Shown piece after piece: positions 33,125 through 45,427 of a DNA stretch of 64,000 bases. Within the stretch, counting starts at the first letter, position 1; every line of letters starts with the position of its first letter. Source of the DNA: Psococerastis gibbosa (Eukaryota; Arthropoda; Insecta; Psocodea; Psocidae); NCBI GenBank assembly GCA_963971405.1, contig OZ020486.1:14345419-14409418 (forward strand), written 5' to 3'. The notes beneath the pieces are model-generated. The model was not told where the DNA came from, did no database searches, and was given only the letters and a program-made list of their open reading frames with translations. The position numbers were made by a program, and so were the translations under genes.

Positions 33125-34429
33125 GGAAAGTGGGAAATTCATAGTGGTTCTTTAAACTGATGGAACCAAAATCACGCTACTTCCGTTAAATTAAAATATG
33201 GACTATAATGAGCGTTAACAATGCTTCAAATAAATGATGGGGTATCCGTAGCTGTAGTCTCTAAATAAAATTGAATTTCTTCTGACGAGGGTAGTTTATC
33301 GCGGGGGCCAGAGATACCCTCTTAACCATCCCCCGAAAAAACCACCCCTCGAGATGAACACTGAATTTGTCGCGAGTCAATCACGTGACACCAAATGGAA
33401 GAGGCAACACTCTAATTTGATAACCAACAAGGCGTGTCGAGTATAAAAGGAAAGCATTGTCACGGCGAGAGAAATGGAAAACACCCTGAAGCGTTCAGGG
33501 GGTTGTTTTTAGGGGAGGGGAGAGTCCGCAGTACATTTACGAGATACGCTACTTTATTCTTCAAATGGCTGTTTCTTCACCCCAGTATTTTGTCTCTTTC
33601 GGAAGTAAATTAAATTATTGGTTTATGGTTCAATATGTAAATGTGTTCCCAATTTTTATGATTAGACAAGATACAAGTAATGCTCTTTAACAATTTATGG
33701 TCCCTCTTCTTTGCAAACATAAACGAAATACGATGAACATGTTATTCATCAGTAATTAATTTTTTATTGAGCGTATATTTCTGTAATTTATGTGGGAAGC
33801 TTAGGCTTAGGTAAGTTAAAAGTATGAAATCCCAATCATAATGCATTTTGTTTTGTCTTTCGCCTCGTGTCTTTTTGTTCGATGGGCCAGTCTATAAGAC
33901 AAGACAGTCATTTTTGAGTTAACTTTACGATACAGTACTCAGAATGACAGGAGGCAAGACGAGGCAATAACTGTCTCACGTGAACTTGGTATTAACTGCA
34001 AAATTAGCCTTCATGTTGCAATGATGCGTTTTGTTTGAAAATATTCTCAAACTATTATGAGGGGCGTCTTGTTTAGCGAATATTTATAACACTTATTTTA
34101 GAATTCAGCCCATACGTTCGTCCGATTGTAACATTTCTGGAACACAAAGCATTGGCTTTATTATTTGTCAACGGCTCAACGCCAGCAAATTTAATAAGAT
34201 TTAATTTAATTTTTAAGATATCAAAATTATGTAGTAGGTTTGCATGGCACAGAAAATGTGCTAAGGATCACGTTATATTGTTTTTATAATAGTTTTTTAA
34301 TTACTTAAAATCTACACACTTCGAAGTATTTTTCGTGGACAATAATAGCCAACCGCTATGCATTGGAACTCTGGGGTGCCAACTTACTTAATTACAATAA
34401 AAATGGTGAAGAATTCTTAATCCAGTATG

Positions 34430-34669
34430 CTATGCAGTAAGGCGGCACCCCCCCCCCCTGTTCCAATCTATAGCGGTGTACCAGTATTCCTCACGAAAGC
34501 GACGAGCCTAATTAGTAATAAAGGTATCGCTGATTCATCCGAATGCCCCCTCTGCTTCCAAGGGGGAAGGAATGCTGATCACCTATTCAGCTGCACTGGC
34601 ATTGAGGTAGAAAACCGAACTACTGGCCTACCTGCCAAGGACGGGCGTTGGCTGAAAAATAAGAAGTAA
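34430..34669 (+). pseudogene. LINE zinc-knuckle 3' end
   Basis: The frame encodes TKATSLISNKGIADSSECPL, CFQGGRNADHLFSCTGIEVE and a final DGRWLKNKK before TAA. The IADS.CPLC...A.H.F.CT pattern is the cysteine/histidine knuckle that ends RNase H-type LINE polyproteins. The last GRWLK also ends the fragment at 61285-61680, suggesting the same family. An upstream P-rich stretch comes from a C run and is not part of the family. Confidence 0.75.
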
Positions 34670-35115
34670 TAAATATGCATATTTAACGCAACAGGGAATC
34701 AAGCAAGACAGAAATTACCAACAAAATCAGAAGACTCTTAAACTGAGAGTTAGTTCCGGAGAAAAGTAAATTTATACAGTAGTAGGAGGGAGTTTCATTG
34801 CGTAGCCTAGGGCGATCCTGGGAAAAGTACAGTTGCCTTCCCAACCCTTGAGTGTGAAAACAAACTTTGCTCAGCTTTTTTAGCTTTCCCCGTTTATTTT
34901 GTCGCCCTCGCAACAAGGATGATTCTCCCCTTTAGCCCTTTCTTCCTACTTTCAGAGTTGTTTCGGTTACTTTTGGGTTTTACTCAAGTTCACATATTTA
35001 TGTTGGGTATTTCTAGAATTTCTCCGCAAGAGAGGGATTGTCTCCCAAGAGAAGTGTCCGTGAAGAAGCAAGAATAACTCTGTTTCCTTACTTGCAGAAG
35101 ATTATACTGTAAAAT

Positions 35116-35305
35116 AGTCTGACTTTCACCCGAAAGGTTGTTAGTTAGAGTCCCACACTGGCTACATTTTCTGGCCATGCTTCGGAGGGCATGTAAAGCA
35201 GGCGGTCCTGGGTCATCCTAGTTGAGTGTAAGAGAGTTTTATAGCCCTATAACTCCGCTAGGCTGGCTTAGTAATAGAAACAATAAAAAGTCCTTATTTA
35301 TTTAG
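35116..35305 (+). mobile_element. tRNA-derived SINE, copy 9
   Basis: From gtctgactttcacccgaaag to aataaaaagtccttattta. B-box region is altered to gttagagtccc. Confidence 0.88.
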
Positions 35306-35318
35306 TTATTTTATTTAA

Positions 35319-35420
35319 GGCGGCGTTTCCATTGACCTCGTTTTGCAGAATGCACATGACGTTGACGTGGTAGCAGACGTCATGTGCATTCTGCAAAACG
35401 AGGTCAATGGAAACACCGCC
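35319..35420. mobile_element. 102-bp fold-back mini-element, family E core
   Basis: Near-perfect arms of 42-43 bases (ggcggcgtttccattgacct... against its complement ...ggaaacaccgcc) enclose a loop containing gacgtggtagcagac. TAA lies on both sides (35316-35318, 35421-35423). The arms match the inner arms of 15396-15778 and 51748-52131, and the loop matches part of their outer arms. Confidence 0.9.
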
Positions 35421-35550
35421 TAAGTTAAAATGACATTTTTGACTCTCAACCCTCAAAAAAATTCGTCGCGGTCCGCGGAGACGAGACCGTTTCTGTTAAT
35501 TTACCAAAATATATGCTTTCTATATATAGTGCATATTGTTATCATGTTAT

Positions 35551-35719
35551 CAAGGCCGTAGCCAGGATGGGGGGGGGGGTCAGAAATTTTATTGGATATT
35601 ATTTTATATAGTGGTTTTTATTTTTCCTCTCAAAATCCAATTCTATCTAGTATCAAGCCATTTAATTTCGGGGGGGGGGGGAGTTTGAACCCCCATGAAC
35701 CCCCTTGGCTACGGCCTTG
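35551..35719. mobile_element. short hAT-like MITE (169 bp)
   Basis: Ends caaggccgtagccagg and, reversed, caaggccgtagccaag, each with an adjacent G9-12 or C run. The flanks catgttat and atggttat fit an 8-bp duplication with an indel. Closely related to 4274-4614. Confidence 0.85.
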
Positions 35720-36884
35720 ATGGTTATGACTATATAATACAATATGCTAAGAAGAGAACAATTATAAAGCCTAACTATATACATAGAATTTTTCCCAAAA
35801 TTCTAATAATAATTTGGACACATTTCAAAAAATAAAAAATAAAATATATACCGTATGCATGCAGCATTAAGTGACTTCATCACTTTAAATAAAATATATA
35901 GGCTACTATATGAAAACAAAACACTGGTGGAGTGAATTCAGAGTAAAGTACCAGAAAGAAAAAAACTGTGTGAGTTTTATATATTTTGTATATATAAGAC
36001 TTAGATTTTAGAACGTCACTGATGACTGATTGAATCCAGCATTGAAACGATACAAAAAGATGAAAAAGTATTCCTTTCCAGCAAAATACCTTTAGGTGGC
36101 CATCTTGGCTAAGAGAGTGAAAATCCAGTTAATGGGCTACCTCATGGTGGTTGTCACGTTGATTATTTGTCAGCGTGCAGAGATGCAGAAGTTCCCCAAC
36201 AGAAGCTCTCCCTTCCCTTGTATTTATCCACTTTTAAATTCTGTGAAACTGTGAAGTCGTTTTAACCACCGTGTCACCTTGTATTACTAACCGCTCGTAT
36301 AAATTCATACAAATTACATTCATTTTTACGTAAAAGTAAAAAGGTTCTTGGGATATCAGTAGTTTATTTGATTTTGATGTGATATACAATAGAACAAACT
36401 CCCAAGCTAGCTATAGTACCTACTGCTGGCACTAACCCCGTTTGGCTACAGTTTTTGAAAGTGGGGGCCAAACCTTCCATTTTTTCATGCCTACAAAAAA
36501 CTTAAAAAAAAGTGTTAGTGTTAAAAGAGCATTTTCCTACTCCTACTTCAATTTTATGGCTCTATGCCTCTATGATCGATTTTTTTTAAATGAAATATGT
36601 GACTTATTCTCAAAAGCGTGTAGTGGGGTGTCTGATTTCCTCTTAATTGTGTCCTTTTCTGATGCTATTTAACAAATGGTTAGTTGGACTTAGATTGCAT
36701 GCTGTATTAATAGCCATAAGGGTCCCCAAAGTCATCGAACAATTAGTGCGGAGCCCATAGTCGTTTCGAGGTTGGCTGCTAGCTACTCTCATCATATATA
36801 GCCTCAAAGGTTTGTTTTGATGGTATTTCACTTATGTCTACTGAAGTGAAACAGATAGCAGAAAGTATAGTATAAAACAATATT

Positions 36885-37035
36885 TCGGTGGCTAGGTGGT
36901 AGCGTGCTTGTTGTACTAGTGTGAGTCAATACACACTATGCGATTGGAGACGTGTCGTAACTCAACACGATTACTAACCTGCAAAGGCGAATGAAATGGT
37001 CCATTGGATACATTCATTTTATAGTTTGATTAACC
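36885..37035 (+). repeat. dispersed repeat C, copy 3
   Basis: ggtggtagcgtgcttgttgt through ttggagacgtgtcgtaactc to ggatacattcatttta. Confidence 0.75.
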
Positions 37036-37657
37036 TTTTAAAAAAATGAATCATAATTAGCCTTAATTTAGAAATAGTTAACTTATACTCGGTTTATTTA
37101 GGTCAATTCCCTTCATTCGGGAACAGTTTGAACCAGGTACCAAAATACCTAAGCTGTACTATATTTATTTGTCGAAGCTAGGCTTTCTTGGAACCTGTTA
37201 TTTTCATTAGCTACTGCCATTCGCGGTCAGCGTGTGCTATTTTAGCACCTGTCGCTTCATAGGTGATGGCGATGGCCACACAAAGATTGATCATTCCTAG
37301 AAGCCAGGTATATTTCGTGACATATCCCGAATGTGCTATGCATCCCAATTTATTTCGAATGTGTAAATGGTTGTTTTGACAGCCGATAATGGTTCCCGTA
37401 ACCCAGTAGCTGTTTCGGTCATTTCTGTCTTGACAGTGCGCGTAATTGCAATTCGAAGAGGCCCTGCAACCTTCGTTCCTCCGTTCCTCCAGCATAAACA
37501 ACATGTTTTTGTAAACCACTCCCAAATTCTGCGCTATTGTTTTGAGAGGTTCTTCTTTGCCCTAAAACCGCTTTAGCTAAGCCGATTTATCTCCCATTCA
37601 CGCTATACTAACTTATTAAGCCTGACTTCAGATTCACAAGCAATGAAAGTAGTACCT

Positions 37658-38135
37658 GCAGCCCAATCATGGCGATTTTAATACCGGGGTTAATATAATA
37701 CCATGTCACGTGATGGTATTAATTCAATTGCTTAAAATAAATGAATAGTGAATTTCAGAATTTTTTAATTTTTGATGTTGGTAATCGTCGCAAGAGTTGC
37801 TATGCGCGGAAAATTCAAATTGTGTCTATTTAAAGAATTGTTCGGCTATATTTTTGATGAATTTTTTTTCCCCCTAGATTTGGACAAATTATTAATAATT
37901 CTTATGTATTTATAATTTATATTATATATTTCAAAATTAAAACTGGTTCATTTTAATGTTTATTTCTAGGGCGATTTGTTTACATTTTGCTATTTATATT
38001 TGCTACGGCGTTTTAGTTCTTCAGTATTGCCAACATTACAATTTACTGTTCATTTATTTAAACAATTGAATTAATACGATCACGTGACATGATATTATAT
38101 TAACCCCGGTATCACAATCGCCAAGATCGGGCTGC
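37658..38135. mobile_element. 478-bp MITE, family F, copy 1
   Basis: 73-base terminal inverted repeats (37658-37730 and 38063-38135) begin gcagccc.atc.tggcgatt and contain taccggggttaatataat and the palindrome tcacgtga. Only a few mismatches separate the arms. The AT-rich centre has no coding frame. A shorter relative is at 52722-52892. The target duplication is not clear. Confidence 0.9.
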
Positions 38136-38770
38136 TGTAGTAAACTAATCTACTGATTGCTTATTATTCAATCATGAATCGAAAATGACTTAAGGATAAA
38201 GTTAATGTACTATACCTAAAAATAATTAGTTACTTTTGGGCTAATGCTTACAATTCTAACTAATAACTAAACACCTTTTTATAAGGCGAACAGGACTAAT
38301 ATGGTGAGTTTGAACCTTAACAGCAGGTAAGACATACCCTATTTTTTTACTTATTTTTTTTGGCAAAAAACAGTTTGTTACTTGTTTTGTTTTAATACTA
38401 AACCCTAACTTATGTTGAAGTGGCGACTTCGTGATACATCTGAAAATAGAGTATCAAGAGAGCAAAAATTGGCCTGACTGAACTCACGACCTATACCTAT
38501 CCTGTATATATGCAGCGTGTTGTATCTACACTCTCTGACATGAAAGGCATAGATCGTTCGAGCCTCCTCCACCGTTCCAATTTTTTTCTATTATTATTTT
38601 CTATTTGCCGATATATTAAAATTACTTTTAATAGTCTCAGTTGCATTCCTGGGCCTTATTACATTGTATTTTATTATTGATGTATTAATGGTTTTGTTTT
38701 GCTGGATTGGAGGATGACATGCTCCCAAACTTTCGGGGAAGCTGTTCTATGCCTACAGGTATGCTACACT

Positions 38771-39193
38771 CAGGCGCGGGTCTAGAATGAGACCAAGGAG
38801 GGGGCTAAGATTAAATACGAATAAAAGAGATGAATTGCAAAAAATTGCAAATATAATTGAGGTTGTCCCAGACCTCTTAAAAGGGGGAAGCTCTTGTCAG
38901 TGCGTAACGATAGGTTTTTAAAGGGGGCGGTGTATAAATTGGTGCCCCTCAAACCATTTACATAAAAGTGTATAAAATGGGGAAAGCCGTTCTCATGGAC
39001 GTACGCAGCTTCATTTAATGACCTAAGTGTCCTTGCGCATGAGCCAGAGGGTTTGGAAATATGAAAGGGGGCCCGGGGGTCTCCCCCGAGTGAAAATTTT
39101 TGAAAAATTGGTGTGAAATAGTGGGGTTTCACGCATTTTGAGAAACCTAATGGGGGGCTACAGCCCCCATAGCCTCCCGTAGATCCGCGCCTG
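38771..39193. mobile_element. hAT-like short element with G-rich ends
   Basis: Ends caggcgcgggtctagaatg and, reversed, caggcgcggatctacggga, followed inward by ggagggggct and its complement agcctccc. The interior segment agtggggtttcacgcatttt recurs at about 5970 and 60450. Flanks do not show a clear duplication. The 146-codon minus frame across it is not a gene. Confidence 0.75.
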
Positions 39194-40277
39194 AGGCAGG
39201 CTTGTAGCGTTGCGTTGGACACCCATCACTGCACTGTTCCAAATTTTTCAATGAAAATTGCACCAACTGCCTTAAAAGTTTCATTAATTCAAAGCTTCTG
39301 CAGACTTGAAATTGATTGTTACACGGTTCCTTTCACATTGGTAAGCCTCAGTTGCAACACGACCTTGTTTCAAAACTGGCCTTCAGAGCAAACAACTGAA
39401 TGACTTATTTATTTCCAGTGGCATTCCAGTCTATTGTTGCTTTTATAATTCCATTGGGTCCATTGTTCAGGCGGTAGGCAGAATCATGTCCAATATGCTT
39501 GCATACACAGCCGACGAATAACTAGAGTTTTCAATCTGACAAGACGTTTGAATTAGCAGTAATCAAGGTTGGTGTGGGAAGTGGTTAAATTGTTTTCTCT
39601 CGGGTTTCAGTTTGACCTTTCTTTGATTGGAAACTTTTGGAGTTTTATTTTTTGGTTATTATTGCTTTAACAATTAATTTTCAACAGTACGGGTCAGTTT
39701 CAAGGCTGTAGTAAATCTGCGTGTAGGCAATATGGTCTTCGAGGAAAAATGTGAAAAAGGTGGGTTTTTAAACACTTGTATCCTCACTCAAAAAAGTTTA
39801 TTGTAAATATAACCCGACAGGGCTTACTGCAACACGAAATTTCGTGTAACTTTTGGACGGCACGAATAGGGTGTAAATCCTACTAAATGAGTTGTGTTAA
39901 ATACGTAGAGTAATTGTTACAATAATTGGGATAGATATTACCCATACAAGTTTGGTAAAAATTACACTAGTTGTGTAAATGTGATTGAGTAATGCTTACT
40001 AAATTATCTGTGTTTATTTTACACAACTCTTATGTAGATTGAAACATACGACATGTGTATCTTCTACCCAACTATTTGAGTACTATCTAGTTTAGGCTAC
40101 CTGTTTGGGTTCATGCTACTCAACTACTTGGGTAAAATCTAGCCGACCTTATTGTGTGGTTGTAACACAGCAATATATATGCATTGGGTTGGATTTGAAC
40201 ACACGTTGTGTAGAATTTACAGAAGGCGTTGGGTGTTACTTGTACCCTCGGTTAGGGTTGCACCTAGCTTACTCAAG

Positions 40278-40465
40278 AGATGTACCGTAGGGCCGTTACC
40301 ATGGTGACGTTCAGTTGTTAGCTTTTTATAAATTATTCAGCATTTGTAATTAACGTTAGAGCCTCAAATAAATTTAGCGGGTCTAACGTTAATTACATAT
40401 TCTGAATAATTTATAAAAAGCTAACAACTGAACGCCACCAAGGCAAAGGTCCTACGGTCCATCTT
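40278..40465. mobile_element. fold-back MITE inside 39785-42562
   Basis: Arms of about 80 bases (accgtaggg.c.tt.cca.ggtg..., cgttcagttgttagcttttt, ataaattattcag, gtaattaacgttaga) pair across a loop of ~23 bases. No coding. Confidence 0.85.
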
Positions 40466-41059
40466 CTCATAAAAAAACTGATTATTCGCAATTTTTTTTT
40501 CAAAGTTATTTCCATTTCATTTGGCAGTCACGAATAGGGAGATTTTTTTTAAGTAAGGCAAGTAACACCCAAACCGCAGGTTTCTTTCACTATCCCACTC
40601 AGTTTCATCGGTAAATTCTTCACACTGTGAACAAACACAACAAAATACATACATAACAACAACAACAGCCTAATTTAGTGACATTCGCATGTCTCGAACA
40701 TATCATGTAGATAAAAGTTCTACACTCACAAACATTAGCGGCACGTCCGGAAAATACGAAAGTGACGTCAACCATTCGATGTATCAGGAATAATATTCGA
40801 CAGTTGATACAAAACAAAGAAGGATTGAGACAAACCAAATAAGAATACAAGTTTATATATTGGCATATAACATATAATGAACAAAACTAAGCATTACATT
40901 TTACCGTAATTATCAAAAGGGATTTCTTGTTGTCTTCGCCATCAGAGAACAATGCTGACACGAAATTTGGAGAACTAAATACATCCATTTTGAACTTTAA
41001 ACTTAACAAACTTTCACTTTACATTAAATTTGAAGAGGCCACACTAAAAACACTTCTCC

Positions 41060-41890
41060 TTCTTCTCCCCCCCCCCCCTAGTGCCACATGTGCAGCGTGT
41101 GGGGGGGGGGGGTCGCCCCGAACCCATTTCCTGAATTCGCCCCTGTCGAACATTAACGCCTTGAGCTCGGCAATTGTTTTCCATCTTGCTCCGGCGAGTT
41201 GTTCAATCCTTTCCTCGAGAGTTGTCCTCGGTCTGCCGATGGTTCTTCTTCCTTGTGGCCTTACTTCCGCCAATCTCCAGGTGGTCCTGTTCTCGTCCAT
41301 CCTTTAAACGTGGCCGAACCATTGCAACTGCTTGTTCTCCATTCTTCACTCTATGGAATCCACTTGCAGGTCTTGCCTGATGCGGTCATTTCGGATTCGT
41401 TCCCATCTTGTTCGACCACCAATCCGTCTTAGACACTTCATCTGAGTCCCGTTTATTTTACTTAGGTCGCTTGTTGTAGGTGTCCAGCTTTCGCTCCCAT
41501 AGAGGAGAATTGGCTCCAAGATGGCTTGTTGGACTCTGGTCTTTGTCTTCCGTTCGAGTTCTCCTTGCTGTTGTCTTTTGGACTCGGTTTCGGTCTGGTG
41601 TTTGCCTGTCTGGTTCACTGCTGTACCCAGATAATTGTAGTTTTGCTGGAGAGTCTGCTATTAGGAGTACGTCATAGGCAAGGGCTTACACGTACGCGTG
41701 CCTAAGTTGCCACAAACCGACCAACGATCGATCAGTTCTTGCCTTGCACGTCTTCATTACTTCATCCATAAAAATCAGGAATAATAGTGGGCTTAAACTG
41801 TCCCCTTGTTTTACCCCTCTTTTCATGGCAAACGAACCTGACTTCTCGCCATCTAATCGCACTACTCCCTCCATTTTTTCGAACATTGAC
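41060..41890 (-). pseudogene. decayed LINE reverse transcriptase
   Basis: Minus-strand frames in order: MFEKMEGVVRLDGEKSGSFA, RGVKQGDSLSPLLFLIFMDE, a damaged active-site region reading LAYDVLLIAD (one Asp of the usual Y.DD is missing), then LEPILLYGSESWTPTTSDL, MKCLRRIGGRTRWERIRN, and LQWFGHV...DENRTTWRLA with GRRTIGRPRTTLEERI. The order is that of a non-LTR reverse transcriptase palm, thumb and C-terminus. Frameshifts and stops show it is dead. The family differs from the RTE-like copy at 27811-29712. Confidence 0.85.
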
Positions 41891-42829
41891 TGAATTGCGC
41901 TGAAACTAAAAACACCTGAAGGAAAATAAAGTCCAAAAGTTTGACAACCGGCTACCGCACTTGCTAATAGACATTCAATGACTGGGAAGTGGGAAGAGGG
42001 AACTGGGAAGCATCAGGGCTCAGGCATCGCGGATATAACGGTATTTCAGGTTTGCAGGTGTCACCCCGCTGTAAATTTTGCACGACCCTCGCGTGGATTC
42101 TATCCAAGTTGTGTTAGCATTACACAACTTGTATTCAGATTTCAACGGTTTTTCGCCAAATAACAGTAGTAGTCATTGCAACTTTAACACAAACTGTAGA
42201 CTAACATTTACACCATTCTCTAGTGCTCATATTAACCAAATAGTTTAGATTTTACCCAACTTCAGCCACCAACGCAATTTGTGTAAAAGGTACATAGCAG
42301 CGTTGTATTTTCAGCCCCTTTTATTCGTGTGATATTTACTCAATACCCACGGCTAGAAGGTACACTGAACACCGAGTAATACTGACCCAATTTTTGGCCT
42401 GCGTTAACACTAGTTTCGTGTAAATAGTCACCCTACACAAAATAGGTTGGTAGAACTCTATCATTGTGTAATGATTACACTAATGACTTTACACATATCA
42501 TTTTGTTGATGGAAACCAATTCCCGGCTTACACAGCGTGTGTTAGAAATATTTTTTTCAGTGCTTTTTTTATTTAAACAGATTAATGAAATGGAAGCAGT
42601 TAAATGATAAAATGTTTTGCTGTAAATTTTAAATTATGGGCTAATATATACCGTAAACTAATACTAATATACTGATAGGTAGGGATCTTGTTGGCTTGTT
42701 CCTGGACATTTTACCTCTTATGCAACACTGTACAATGATATAGTTAGCTGAAACGGAATCGAATAGGTCCAATTTGATGAAATTAATTTTATGGCCATAG
42801 CAGATTGTAACACATCAAGGCTGGACCCA

Positions 42830-43230
42830 AGCAAGCTGTCAATGCTATAACAAACTATAACAAGAGTCATCTCCACTTAATACCTGGGAATCAAATTGGA
42901 CAATCACCTTAGGTGGCATGAGCACACCGAAATCCTTTTAAAAAGACTCAAGATATGTCTTTATTTATCTTAGACTCAGAGGCTTCATGGACGTTGAAAA
43001 CAGTCTTTTATGCACTCACCCGATCTCTAGTGAGTTATGGCGTCACTTTCTGGGGAGGATGCGCAAAATCGCCAATAGACCCAGTATGAAAAGTGCAGAA
43101 ACAACTGGTGAAAATCATAAAAAAGCAACCGAGAATATACGAAACAGATCGTCTCTTTGAAGACTACATATTCCTAGATATGCCTGTAGGTATAACCCAC
43201 AAATGTGTAGCTGACTTTATGATATGTTTA
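42830..43230 (+). pseudogene. decayed LINE fragment, jockey-like
   Basis: Plus-strand frames give YLGIKLDNHLRWHEHTEILL, then SLVSYGVTFWGGCAKSPIDP, VQKQLVKIIKKQPRIYETDR and LFEDYIFLDMPVGITHKC. YLGI.LD..L.W..H and SYG...WGG....L..VQK..V are hallmarks of jockey-type reverse-transcriptase C-termini. Interrupted by stops. Confidence 0.8.
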
Positions 43231-45227
43231 CTCAGGAATAGTGACTGTCCATTTCGCTAACTTCATCCTTAACAAGAATTTCAGTTATCTTTTAGCTTAT
43301 CCCATGAATCTTCTAAGCCAAGGGCTGTTAAAGGCGTTACAGCAATGGTTACATAATTACTATGTATTTTGCAGCTGATTTGTGTGCACATTAGTGGGAA
43401 AATTGGATGGTGGTTTTGGTGATATTAAAATAGAAATGGAGGCATGATTCGAAAAGCATAATTCTGCATTGAGGATGCCGGGTGCAACGTAGCAACTCAT
43501 CCAGAAGGCAGAGGGCTATAATCCGGCTTAGTCCCCTCTCCTATTCTTCGTGCACCCTCCGTGCCCCAGCCAGCCTCCTCAAGCACCCCTACCCACTGCA
43601 AGGCTCGCATTCTAACTCGGTCTTTTTTGAACAGTTTCGCTTCAAATCACAAAATGGGTTAGAGTTTACTTCTGTCACATCTGCAAAAACGTGGTTATGC
43701 AGCAGTGTTAGAATAGTGGACACTTACGAGTTCTATATAGGATAGATAAGGTATTCGCTCCCACCAAGGATATGTTTTGTAATTTCTTGTGTCTGTCAAT
43801 CTCGCTGTCTTAATTTAAGATTGGCGGCTACTTTTTTTGAATGCCTAGACTTTGGGGGCCTACGCTACACAAACCAAGCTCTGTGCCGGGTCTTCTGCTA
43901 CTAATATTGTAAAAAGTCTGTAGTTCCCTACGGAAACATCGAAAAAGAAATTTGTCAAAAGAACACTTTGGTACTTAGAGTTTTGGCATTTTTATGGAGG
44001 ACTAATTTTTTACTGCATGATTAAGAGATACATATCAATTTCGTACGGCTTATTAGAAAATTATATTGTTTTAACTTCTGTTCAATTTTATTTTTTATGC
44101 GAGTACGCAAGAATTACACTTTTGGTCCTTGGCAGTGGCCTTTTAACATTAACTTCCTCGCTAACAAGAGCATGCGACCTTTGATAATGTTTTTAGGTCA
44201 AAACCGACCGGGCTTGGCAGCCTTTTACAGCAGCCTTTGGCTTATTGTAATCCGGTTCATCCCCTTTTTCCAACCTGAGGTTTCACCTCTCCACAGCTAA
44301 GCCCCTGGACGAAGTCTTGTGTTTGTTTTGTTTCGCTGTACAGTAGTCCGTGTATAATTCGTCCCTGGTCCCTGTAGCGTCGCCAATCAACAACCGACAG
44401 ACAAGACTGCCAACTCCCATTAGAACTGAACTTGTTTCGTTCATTCTTATAGGTTTTATAGTTGGCTCTCTCATATACACGGTCATCGATACCATCTAAC
44501 ATAGCACCGGCAGGATGGACAGTGTGCACTTTCACATATTGCTGCAAGTCAAAGATTCCAACAAGTAACCCTGTTTCCACTAGCTACGCCCTTAATAATT
44601 TAATTGTATACCAGCAAAATTACCATGAGCGTCGTCCAACAGCGCAGCCTCCCCTCCCACTTCGCTGAAACAACAGTGGCGTGTGATGTTTGCTTGACTT
44701 TTAAAAGCTTCCTTATTTATTTATGTGGGAACGTGCAAGTGGAGGAAAGTCGTACGCGCTCTCCGTTTGCTTTTCTCCCTCGTCGGTGCTGCGTTGCTTG
44801 TTAACTCTCCTGTTTTGCTAAGAGAAGCTATATAGGAGGGTGCATTTTCATCTAGCAACTATCTTAGTAGGCTACATACACCAGCCATTGGCATATTGAA
44901 GAACCATACCTACTGCTTCTTGTTGGTTCTTACTAAAATGTAACGTTGTGACTGCATTAGTGAAGCTTGTAAGATAGGAAGCTGACTGGAAGAGAAAGGC
45001 GGCGTGACGTTGAGAGACCTGACGAGTGGTATAGGATGGCGCTGTTGCAGGAGCAAAAGTTTCAGAGCCAGCTGATGTATTTTTTTTTCTAACGCCTGCT
45101 TTCCGCATTTCTGCTATAAGCAACCCTGTCAGCCTGGCGGGGGGAATGAGTCTGTTTATCAACTTGAGGCACCCTAAGACCAAACTCCTTCACCTCGGGG
45201 AGAAGGGGAGTTGGCTGACAGGGTGAA
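43231..45227. other. unassigned, relatively GC-rich intron segment
   Basis: Minus-strand open frames at 44257-44580 (107 codons) and 44872-45183 (103 codons, starting at TTG) contain no domain I recognise. The segment near 44578-44595 resembles a hAT-like end (gggcgtagctagtgg on the minus strand). No gene called. Confidence 0.4.
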
Positions 45228-45385
45228 TCTCCTGATTATAGTGGATTTCGAACCACTTGGGGAACATAGTAAAGTCACACGATTAATTCGGAAGTGACCA
45301 GGACTCGACGCGCACGTAGACTGACTGTTATAGTCTCAGTGCGTTATCATGTCCCACCATGTTCCCCTGATCCAGCTGAAGTAAT
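45228..45385 (+). repeat. repeat J, copy 2
   Basis: Counterpart of 23637-23770: ctcctgattatagtggattt, cgaaccacttggggaaca, agtcacacgattaattcgg, then ccatgttcccctgatcc. Ends about 230 bases before exon 2. Confidence 0.75.
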
Positions 45386-45427
45386 CTTTTAGTGAACTCG
45401 TTGGATAGAAAACAGGAGGTACTTATT

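Larger units (their letters stand above)
39785..42562. mobile_element. candidate CACTA-like composite element (2.8 kb)
   Basis: The left end cactcaaaaaagtttatt and the reversed right end cactgaaaaaaatattt agree at about 13 of 17 positions, with CT on both outer sides. The first ~450 and last ~500 bases are dense in ttgtgtaa/ttacacaa-type motifs on both strands, resembling subterminal repeats of CACTA transposons. The middle holds a fold-back (40278-40465) and a decayed LINE (41060-41890). No transposase frame is left. Unity of the two halves is inferred. Confidence 0.5.

Noticed and set aside
37211-37525. 104-codon minus-strand frame with hydrophobic stretch
   Set aside because: Starts at TTG, no recognised family, isolated in repeat-rich intron. 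The membrane-like segment alone is not enough.
38782-39222. 146-codon minus-strand open frame
   Set aside because: It spans a short element with inverted ends; the frame is a by-product of that repeat.
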